Shown: piece after piece, positions 1 to 4,769 of the stretch
Numbering within the stretch: the stretch's first letter is position 1
How the letters are laid out: the number at the start of each line of letters is the position of its first letter
Source of the DNA: an uncultured Bacillota bacterium
GTDB taxonomy: Bacteria; Bacillota; Dehalobacteriia; UBA4068
Length of the DNA stretch: 5,598 bases
Reading direction: 5' to 3'
Assembly (NCBI GenBank): GCA_934427095.1
Contig: CAKRYM010000106.1
Coordinates: 1-5,598 of the forward strand
Made by a program: the position numbers and the translations under genes
The notes under the pieces: model-generated
Told to the model about the DNA's origin: nothing
What the model saw: only the letters and a program-made list of their open reading frames with translations
Database searches by the model: none

Positions 1-542
1 GTATAAGAGTAATTATCATCCGCCTCGATCAAGGTCAAGAGACCATTGTCCCGCAAAAGCCGTAAACCACAATCTTTGTTACTGGCGTCTTGCGCAATGG
101 CAATCAAGGCGCCGTCCGAGATATCGGCGGCGTCGGTATATTTATAGGAAGCAAGCCCCATCACCCCAGCAAAAAGAAGGGGTTCCACCATAACCAGATC
201 CCCGTCATTGGCGGCATTAAAATTATCTAAATAGGGTTTATGTTGATACAGATTGAAATCAATACTCCCCTCAAAGGTAGCGATATCCACCGTCATTGCA
301 TCATCAAAAGCGACCACTTCAACATCGTAGCCTAAAGCTTCCAACTCCGGGGCCATGGCATCGGCATAGGCATGATAATTGGCATTGGGTTCCCAGCGCA
401 GCGTCCCTTTACTTGCCGTTTGCTCTTCGGTTTGTCCCGGTTCTTCTCCCTGTTCCTGGTTGTTTTCTGTAGTTGCGGCCCCACAGGCAGCCAGGCAAAG
501 CAGCAATAATGCCAAAATTAACATAACAAAATACTTTTTCAT
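1..542 (-). CDS. MetQ/NlpA-family ABC transporter substrate-binding lipoprotein (3' end outside window)
   Basis: A lipid-anchored extracytoplasmic protein that would capture a small solute, methionine or a related amino acid in characterised members, and pass it to an ABC permease. The visible 180 residues start with a signal peptide (MKKYF, then a Leu-rich core) ending in lipobox LAAC, so Cys20 is the predicted lipidated residue. An acidic Glu/Gln-rich linker (about 21-44) follows, then the binding fold from KGTLRWEPN. Family hallmarks are FNLYQHKPYLDNFN (96-109), compare FQHxPYLDxFN in MetQ, and IAQDASNKDCGLRLL (149-163), compare IPNDPSNxxRALxLL. Start at 542 is chosen for the GAGGAGG site and the signal peptide; an in-frame ATG at 560 would put that site inside the gene. 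The segment EPLLFAGVMGLASYKY (120-135) differs from the usual IHVEPMGLYS region, so ligand specificity is open. Permease and ATPase partners, if adjacent, lie left of the window. Family assignment is firm; the substrate is not. Confidence 0.87.
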   Translation of the reverse strand, partial: MKKYFVMLILALLLLCLAACGAATTENNQEQGEEPGQTEEQTASKGTLRWEPNANYHAYADAMAPELEALGYDVEVVAFDDAMTVDIATFEGSIDFNLYQHKPYLDNFNAANDGDLVMVEPLLFAGVMGLASYKYTDAADISDGALIAIAQDASNKDCGLRLLRDNGLLTLIEADDNYSY

Positions 543-547
543 ATTTT

Positions 548-554
548 CCTCCTC
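548..554 (-). promoter_or_regulatory. Ribosome binding site deciding the lipoprotein start
   Basis: The minus strand reads GAGGAGG, then AAAAT, then ATG at 542. This near-perfect Shine-Dalgarno sits 5 bases from the ATG that begins the signal peptide. A second in-frame ATG at 560 precedes it and would add MNEEEN; that acidic extension would spoil the positively charged N-region of the signal peptide, so it is rejected. Confidence 0.8.
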
Positions 555-608
555 GTTCATAAAAGATGCTTTGTGTTCCGCCCTCTTTTCAAGGCAGATA
601 AATTAAGA

Positions 609-633
609 AAAGAAAGGCCGCTATCCTTTCTTT
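609..633 (-). other. Hairpin in the lipoprotein gene leader, possible attenuator
   Basis: A perfect 9-bp inverted repeat (AAAGAAAGG at 609-617, CCTTTCTTT at 625-633) with a 7-base loop lies 67-91 bases upstream of the lipoprotein start. On the minus-strand transcript the downstream arm runs into TCTTAATTTAT, a broken U-rich run, so it could be a weak intrinsic terminator within the leader. The stem has only three GC pairs and the purine/pyrimidine bias may make it fortuitous. I see no S-box (SAM riboswitch) consensus upstream of it. The rest of the 561-744 gap contains no gene; a TTGACA (minus strand, 677-672) is present but has no well-spaced -10. Confidence 0.35.
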
Positions 634-744
634 CTTGTTGCATTTATTAAAAAACACCTGAAAAAGGAGTATGTCAATTTTTATTCCCAATTGATATACG
701 CAATATTGATTATCAAAAAAATCAATCTAATCGCCGGCTAATGA

Positions 745-779
745 TAAAAAAAAGATCCCGAAGCAATGCTTCGGGATCT
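745..779 (-). terminator. Intrinsic terminator of serC
   Basis: AGATCCCGAAGC (753-764) and GCTTCGGGATCT (768-779) form a perfect 12-bp stem with a 3-base loop. Read on the minus strand the stem is followed directly by eight T residues (746-753 on the plus strand are A, the first pairing in the stem). It lies 15 bases beyond the serC stop codon. There is no T-run on the plus side, so it acts only for serC. It separates serC from the lipoprotein gene, which therefore needs its own promoter. Confidence 0.95.
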
Positions 780-794
780 AGAAGAAAAGCAAAC

Positions 795-1883
795 TTATTT
801 ATGCTCAGCTTCAAATTTTTTCAGGAATTTCACCAGAGCTTCAACGCCTTCTTTGGGCATGGCGTTGTAAATGGAAGCACGCAGGCCGCCCACGCTCTTA
901 TGGCCCTTCAGGTTGTCATAACCAGCAGCCTTGGTTGCAGCAACAACTTCGGCGTCCAATTCTTTGCTTTCCGTTACAAAGGGGATGTTCATCAAGGAAC
1001 GGCTTTCCGGAGAAACAGTGCCCTTGAACATCTTGCTCTGATCCAGGAAATCATAGAAGACTTTAGCCTTTTCTTCATTCATCTTATTCATGACTTCCAG
1101 GCCGCCCAAGGAGAGCAGATATTTAAAGACTTTACCGCAGCAATAAATATCCCAGCAGTTGGGGGTATTGTACATGGAGCCGTTATCCGCATGGATCTTG
1201 TACTGCATGTAAATGGGTACCCAAGGTTCAACTTCTTCGGGGATCAAATCTTCGCGGATGATGACGATAGCCATACCAGCAGGGCCAATGTTCTTCTGCA
1301 CGCCGCCATAAATCAGGCCGTAATCCGTCACATTGCAGGGCTTGGACAAGAACATAGAGGACTGGTCGGAAACCAAAAATTTACCCTTGGTATTCGGCAG
1401 TTTGGGATAGGTCAAACCATGAATGGTTTCATTTTCGCAGATGTAGACATAATCCGCATCAGGAGAAACCGGCAGGTCAGAGCAATCCGGGATATAAGAA
1501 TAATTCTTATCCTCAGAGGAAGCAATCACATTGACCTTACCATATTTTTTGGCTTCGCTAATGGCCTTTTTGGACCAAGAACCAGTGGCGATATAGTCAA
1601 AAACGCCGTTTTTCTTCAGGTTGATGGGGATCATAGCGAACTGCAGCGTAGCGCCACCCTGAATGAACAGGACTTTATAGTTATCCGGAATACCCATCAA
1701 GGTACGCAGATCAGCTTCAGCCTCGTCTGCAATCTGCTGGAAAACTTTAGAGCGATGGCTCATTTCCATGACGCTCATCCCAGAACCACGGTAATTCATC
1801 ACTTCAGCAGCGATTTCTTCCAAAACAGGTTCAGGCATCATCGCAGGACCGGCAGAAAAATTGTACACGCGATCGTACTTCAT
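795..1883 (-). CDS. serC: Phosphoserine aminotransferase
   Basis: Cytoplasmic PLP enzyme of the phosphorylated serine pathway. It transaminates 3-phosphohydroxypyruvate with glutamate to give 3-phosphoserine; it can also act in the pyridoxine pathway in some bacteria. The 362 residues match the family's usual length of about 360. Visible landmarks are the N-terminal NFSAGPA (8-14), GGATLQF (76-82), TGSWSKKA with the PLP-stacking Trp103, NETIHG (151-156), SDQSS with the PLP-binding Asp173, and GGVQKNIGPAG with the Schiff-base Lys197 (Lys198 in E. coli). The frame extends to an ATG at 1898, but that ATG is part of the ribosome binding site; the ATG at 1883 has GGAGGT 7 bases upstream and gives the expected N-terminus MKYDRVYNFSAGP. 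It is monocistronic as seen here: a terminator follows and an AT-rich divergent region precedes. No serA or serB is in the window, and no T-box motif is visible upstream. Confidence 0.97.
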   Translation of the reverse strand: MKYDRVYNFSAGPAMMPEPVLEEIAAEVMNYRGSGMSVMEMSHRSKVFQQIADEAEADLRTLMGIPDNYKVLFIQGGATLQFAMIPINLKKNGVFDYIATGSWSKKAISEAKKYGKVNVIASSEDKNYSYIPDCSDLPVSPDADYVYICENETIHGLTYPKLPNTKGKFLVSDQSSMFLSKPCNVTDYGLIYGGVQKNIGPAGMAIVIIREDLIPEEVEPWVPIYMQYKIHADNGSMYNTPNCWDIYCCGKVFKYLLSLGGLEVMNKMNEEKAKVFYDFLDQSKMFKGTVSPESRSLMNIPFVTESKELDAEVVAATKAAGYDNLKGHKSVGGLRASIYNAMPKEGVEALVKFLKKFEAEHK

Positions 1884-1890
1884 TGAAACT

Positions 1891-1896
1891 ACCTCC
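1891..1896 (-). promoter_or_regulatory. Ribosome binding site deciding the serC start
   Basis: GGAGGT on the minus strand, 7 bases before the ATG at 1883. It overlaps the upstream in-frame ATG (1898-1896), which has no purine-rich site of its own, so the five-residue extension MEVVS is unlikely to be translated. Confidence 0.85.
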
Positions 1897-1898
1897 AT

Positions 1899-2227
1899 AT
1901 TTTATGTAATCATAATACTTTACTGATTAGACAAGAAATCTTTTGCTAAGCAAATACTCGGCAAAAACTCAATCAATGTCATCTTATCACAGGCAGTTTC
2001 TGATTGCAATACATTTTAGAAGGAAAATTGTTTTAAGCAAAAAAACAAATATGACCAAATAGACGGAATATTAGGATTTCTGCAAATAAACGCAATATTA
2101 AAATTTCAATGGAAAATAAAGGAATTTAAATAAACAACACAAATATTAAAAAAATGTGAAAAAAAAGAGAATTTTTTGAAAATTTTAGACATTAATTAGA
2201 AAAGAAATAGAAAATGAGGTGCCCATT
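1899..2227. other. AT-rich intergenic region between serC and a divergent broken gene
   Basis: About 330 bases without a coding frame I can support on either strand. The plus strand becomes strongly A-rich from about 2030, with runs of A and few C, unlike the flanking genes. It contains an imperfect direct repeat of 17 bases (2064-2080 and 2091-2107, 14 identical, period 27). It must hold the serC promoter and any promoter of the plus-strand gene remnant. I see no tRNA, riboswitch or T-box consensus in it. Confidence 0.6.
1981..2009 (-). promoter_or_regulatory. Candidate serC promoter
   Basis: On the minus strand TTGCAA (2009-2004), a 17-base spacer and TAAGAT (1986-1981) resemble a sigma-70/sigma-A promoter. 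Each hexamer matches consensus at four of six positions, and the spacing is ideal. It would give a serC leader of about 90 bases. In AT-rich DNA such matches occur by chance. A competing candidate nearer the gene is TTGCTT, 16 bases, TCTAAT. Confidence 0.35.
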
Positions 2228-2564
2228 ATGCAAAAGAAAACAGCCATCACTCTACTGATTGTTGTCGGTATTCTTATTGCTTATGACCATGCTACCGGAC
2301 AGTTTCTTCCGCAGCCATAATCTGCGTTTGCTTTTAGAGAAAAAGAATGGGCAAATTGACATACCTTATTTACAAGAATGCCTGCGTAACCATAGGCAAT
2401 TCCCCAACAGCATCTGCCACCACATCAATAAACGTGAAGCAGAACCCATGCAAATGGTTTCCGTATTTTCCATCATTATGGATCTAAATGCCTCGGAGGC
2501 CTGGATTACCTTAGGTCCGCCTTGCCAAAATGAATATGTCCATTATACGGTTGCCTTTGATTAA
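2228..2564 (+). pseudogene. Remnant of a C45-family autoproteolytic acyltransferase/hydrolase gene
   Basis: A GAGGTG site 7 bases before ATG 2228 opens a frame giving MQKKTAITLLIVVGILIAY, a signal-peptide or anchor-like N-terminus, but it stops after 30 codons (TAA 2318-2320). Shifted by one base, an overlapping frame running to TAA 2562-2564 encodes about 85 residues like the C-terminus of the penicillin acyltransferase-like (AAT, peptidase C45) family: a LRNH segment, FPNSICHH (family SICRH), VFSIIMDL and ITLGPPCQNEY (family GxPC). Full members have roughly 300 or more residues, with a catalytic N-terminal Cys freed by self-cleavage; that whole core is absent. The simplest reading is an internal deletion plus frame change that joined the two ends of one gene. 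The N-terminal piece could instead come from another gene. A TTG at 2259 could start the second frame, but it has no good ribosome binding site. Family call is from motifs only; loss of function is well supported. Confidence 0.7.
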
Positions 2565-2608
2565 TCTGTTTTCTTTGTTTCATTACTTCGGTTTCCTTTG
2601 TTTACAAG

Positions 2609-2645
2609 AAAAAAGCAGCATCCTTAAGGATGCTGCTTTTCTTTT
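2609..2645. terminator. Bidirectional terminator between rpsO and the gene remnant
   Basis: AAAAGCAGCATCC (2611-2623), loop TTAA and GGATGCTGCTTTT (2628-2640) make a perfect 13-bp stem. On the minus strand the hairpin ends in TTTTTT, closing the rpsO transcript 18 bases after its stop. On the plus strand it ends in TTTTCTTTT, which would stop transcripts from the convergent gene remnant. Confidence 0.93.
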
Positions 2646-2662
2646 CCGTTGTTTGAACAGGC

Positions 2663-2932
2663 TTACCGACGCAAACCAAGCTGGTTGACGATGTTGCGGT
2701 AACGGTCAATGTCTCTGGATTTCAAATAGTTCAGCAGAGAACGACGGCGGCCAACCATTTTCAACAGACCGCGGCGAGAATGGAAATCCTTCTGATGAGA
2801 TTTCAGATGTTCGGTGAGATGAGCGATTTCATAGCTCAAGACAGCGATCTGGACTTCCGGTGAACCGGTGTCGCCTTCATGAGTCTGATACTTGGCAATA
2901 ATTTCCTGTTTCTTTTCCGTAGACATGGACAT
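2663..2932 (-). CDS. rpsO: 30S ribosomal protein S15
   Basis: Primary 16S rRNA-binding protein of the small-subunit platform; it binds a three-way junction in the central domain early in 30S assembly and contributes to an intersubunit bridge. The 89 residues are the standard length. Hallmarks are HEGDTGSPEVQIAVL (18-32), HLTEHLKSHQKDFHSRRGLL (38-57) containing the RNA-contacting HxxDxHSRRGL block, GRRRSLLNYL (61-70) and the terminal LGLRR. ATG 2932 is chosen because AAGGAGG (2948-2942) lies 9 bases upstream; the second ATG, two codons later, would be too far at 15. It follows the TruB-FAD synthetase gene by 115 bases, but has its own promoter and leader and ends at a strong terminator. The frequent downstream partner pnp is missing here. 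Glu35 stands where many S15 proteins have Arg (the RI pair before HL). Confidence 0.98.
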   Translation of the reverse strand: MSMSTEKKQEIIAKYQTHEGDTGSPEVQIAVLSYEIAHLTEHLKSHQKDFHSRRGLLKMVGRRRSLLNYLKSRDIDRYRNIVNQLGLRR

Positions 2933-3032
2933 AGGATATTTCCTCCTTAATTGATAATCGCCTGAAACCGGGAAGCCGCCGGAGCAGCGGTGCTCTCAGT
3001 AACAGGTTGTCTGTTCCTCAGAAGCGGAACAG
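2933..3032 (-). promoter_or_regulatory. Structured rpsO 5' leader, possible S15 autoregulatory site
   Basis: About 100 bases separate the predicted transcription start (about 3030) from the rpsO ATG. On the minus-strand RNA the 5' end can form CUGUUCC (3032-3026) with GGAACAG (3017-3011). Next, CUGA (2999-2996) can pair with UCAG (2965-2962), enclosing a hairpin GAGCA-CCGC-UGCUC (2995-2982) and a short CGG/CCG hairpin, which amounts to a three-way junction just upstream of the ribosome binding site. S15 is known to repress its own mRNA in several bacteria, in some by binding junctions that mimic its rRNA site. The pairing was found by eye; regulation is inferred. Confidence 0.5.
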
Positions 3033-3036
3033 AGTT

Positions 3037-3065
3037 ATTATACACCATTAAATACGCTTTGGCAA
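3037..3065 (-). promoter_or_regulatory. rpsO promoter overlapping the end of the upstream gene
   Basis: TTGCCA (3065-3060), a 17-base spacer and a perfect TATAAT (3042-3037) on the minus strand: eleven of twelve consensus positions with ideal spacing. The -35 hexamer is also the Leu569-Pro570 codons of the TruB-FAD synthetase gene, and the -10 lies just past its stop codon. This allows rpsO to be transcribed independently of the upstream operon at a high rate. Confidence 0.85.
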
Positions 3066-4769
3066 GTGTTTATTTTTCGCTATCCCAGTCAGAGCAGCAA
3101 AAATCTCTTCTTCCGGCGTATTTTCTGCGTAGGCCGCGCCAATATAGAGCCGAATTTTCTTCGGTAGAGCAAGGCCATGGTTTTCCAGGCGCAGAAAAGC
3201 CTTTCCTTGGATGAAACGAATGCATACGGCAAAGGTTTCTTCTGCCCAGGAAACTCTGCCGCCATAAAGACCGTCCGGCGGTAGTGCTTGCGCCAAAGCA
3301 AAACCATATCCACCGCTTTTTTCTACTTTCCCCTCTAAGGTGAGCCAATAGCCTAGCATGGCATTGACGGCCACTATATCTCCAGCAGCCAAATGCCGGC
3401 GAATATTGGTGGAAGAGATAGTACCATAAGGACTAGTCACTTCTGGTACCACGGAAACCTGTACCCCATGGGCGGCGCAAATTTCCTTTAGCATTTGCGG
3501 ATCTCCCTTTCCACCCTTGCCAAAAGAATAATTAAAGCCCACCACTACAGCTTTGACTCCGTAACGCTGCAACAGGATTTTCTCCACAAAGGCTTCTGGC
3601 TCCATATCCATCATTTCTTGATCAAAATGGAGTGTAATCATACCGTCCGCAGAAAAACTCCGACGGATCAAATCTTTTTTCACTGCGCCACAGGTAAGTA
3701 AAGCGGGCGCTCTGCCTTTAATCAACTGTAAAGGATGAATATCAAAGGTCAGAGCCGCCATGTTGCCGCCTAACTGAGCCCTGAGTCGCGCTGCTTCTTG
3801 AAACAACTGTCGGTGCCCCAAATGCAGCCCGTCAAAAGTGCCAGCAGCCAACACCGAAAACTGCCGCAAATCATCAAAAGCGTCCTGCTCCACCAAGACC
3901 TTGTCCATTTGCAGCAATCCTTCTTTTTGGTAACCGATGCCCAGTAACTGGCCATCGAACTCCACCCGACAAGGAGAAGAAGGCAAATCCCCAGCAGCCT
4001 CCACCGCATTGCCGTGGGCCAAAGCCGGGGCTTGTTCAGCTGAAACAGAATAGACCGGTAAATGGGCCAAAGCTTCTGTCATAGGCTGCACGACCTTGGT
4101 CAACTCCTCTGCCGACATGGCCTGCAATTCGGCTAAGGTATATGCTTTTTCCGCTGTGAAATCTCCCACCTGAAGCCGCCGTAAAGAAATCAGACTGGCG
4201 CCAGTGCCCAATTCCGCCCCCATATCATGGGCCAAAGAACGGATATAGGCCCCTTGACCACAGGTGACTTCCACCTTAGCTATGGGCTGCTCCCCAGGTT
4301 GAAAATCCAACATACGCAAAGCGTAAATCATCACCGGCCGCTTGGGAATCTGCACGGTTTCGCCCCGGCGGGCTTTTTTGTACAGAGCTTCGCCCCCCTG
4401 CTTTAATGCAGAAACAGCCGGCGGGGCTTGCATGATTTCTCCCAAATAATGCGGGAAAAGCCCTTCGACCATTTGCCGACAGACAAAAGCTGCATTCTGC
4501 CGGCGTAGCACGGCGCCGTCTGCATCATAGCTATCGGTTTCCACGCCAAAGCAAATTTCCGCCACATAGGTCTTTTTCTGTCCCATAATGTATGGGGAGA
4601 GCCGGGTAGCTTTTCCTAAGCAAACGGGCAGCACGCCAGAGGCCATAGGGTCTAAAGTACCGCAATGGCCGGCTTTGTTATGGAAAAGACGCTTCACGCC
4701 GTTGACAGCATATTGGGAGCTGACACCGGTGGATTTGTCTAAATTGATCACGCCATCCACATTGATCAT
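3048..4769 (-). CDS. truB-ribF: Fusion of tRNA pseudouridine-55 synthase (TruB) and FMN adenylyltransferase (RibF-like, degenerate flavokinase module)
   Basis: One uninterrupted 573-residue frame. Residues 1-292 are a full-length TruB, which makes pseudouridine at U55 in the tRNA T-loop: GVINLDKSTGVSS (6-18), GHCGTLDPMASGVLP with catalytic Asp40, Tyr68 in KKTYVAEICFG, GAYIRSLAHDMG (173-184), and the C-terminal domain ending LLQMDKVLV. Residues about 306-460 are the FAD synthetase domain of RibF (FMN + ATP to FAD): GTFDGLHLGH (310-319), TFDIHP (341-346), GFNYSFGKGGKGD (411-423) and ISSTNIRRHL (451-460). Residues about 472-550 sit where riboflavin kinase should be, but GFPTAN has become GFALAQ (489-494) and the catalytic Glu motif plus DFxxxLYG are not recognisable; the RibF half has only about 280 residues against about 310. 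FAD synthesis is therefore likely, riboflavin phosphorylation doubtful. The ATG overlaps the nrnA stop (ATGA), implying translational coupling. In most Bacillota truB and ribF are adjacent separate genes. Confidence 0.92.
   Translation of the reverse strand: MINVDGVINLDKSTGVSSQYAVNGVKRLFHNKAGHCGTLDPMASGVLPVCLGKATRLSPYIMGQKKTYVAEICFGVETDSYDADGAVLRRQNAAFVCRQMVEGLFPHYLGEIMQAPPAVSALKQGGEALYKKARRGETVQIPKRPVMIYALRMLDFQPGEQPIAKVEVTCGQGAYIRSLAHDMGAELGTGASLISLRRLQVGDFTAEKAYTLAELQAMSAEELTKVVQPMTEALAHLPVYSVSAEQAPALAHGNAVEAAGDLPSSPCRVEFDGQLLGIGYQKEGLLQMDKVLVEQDAFDDLRQFSVLAAGTFDGLHLGHRQLFQEAARLRAQLGGNMAALTFDIHPLQLIKGRAPALLTCGAVKKDLIRRSFSADGMITLHFDQEMMDMEPEAFVEKILLQRYGVKAVVVGFNYSFGKGGKGDPQMLKEICAAHGVQVSVVPEVTSPYGTISSTNIRRHLAAGDIVAVNAMLGYWLTLEGKVEKSGGYGFALAQALPPDGLYGGRVSWAEETFAVCIRFIQGKAFLRLENHGLALPKKIRLYIGAAYAENTPEEEIFAALTGIAKNKHLPKRI

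Noticed and set aside
379..606. Plus-strand frame of 75 codons over the lipoprotein gene start.
   Set aside because: It is antisense to the signal peptide and linker of a well-supported lipoprotein gene and has no initiation site or family resemblance.
561..744. A SAM (S-box) riboswitch for the MetQ-like gene.
   Set aside because: The conserved S-box core is not present on the minus strand, and the gap is barely long enough for aptamer plus expression platform.
741..1886. A 381-codon open frame on the plus strand, antisense to almost all of serC.
   Set aside because: It mirrors serC codon by codon, starts inside the serC terminator, has no ribosome binding site and gives a protein with no recognisable domain. 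It is a by-product of serC codon use.
1899..2227. A T-box or serine-responsive riboswitch upstream of serC.
   Set aside because: No T-box sequence (AGGGTGG...ACCGCGG type) or antiterminator-like hairpin is visible on the minus strand.
2259..2564. A genuine small gene starting at TTG 2259.
   Set aside because: No suitable ribosome binding site lies at the TTG, while a good one serves ATG 2228 in another frame. The product equals only the tail of a larger protein family, so a broken gene is the better reading.
2959..3032. An intrinsic terminator after the TruB-FAD synthetase gene.
   Set aside because: The 7-bp hairpin at 3011-3032 and the GC-rich stems at 2962-2999 have no T-run after them on the minus strand, so read-through into rpsO is likely.
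3070..4009. Several short frames on both strands within the TruB-FAD synthetase gene.
   Set aside because: All lie inside a gene with strong motif support in one frame; none has a ribosome binding site or a recognisable product.
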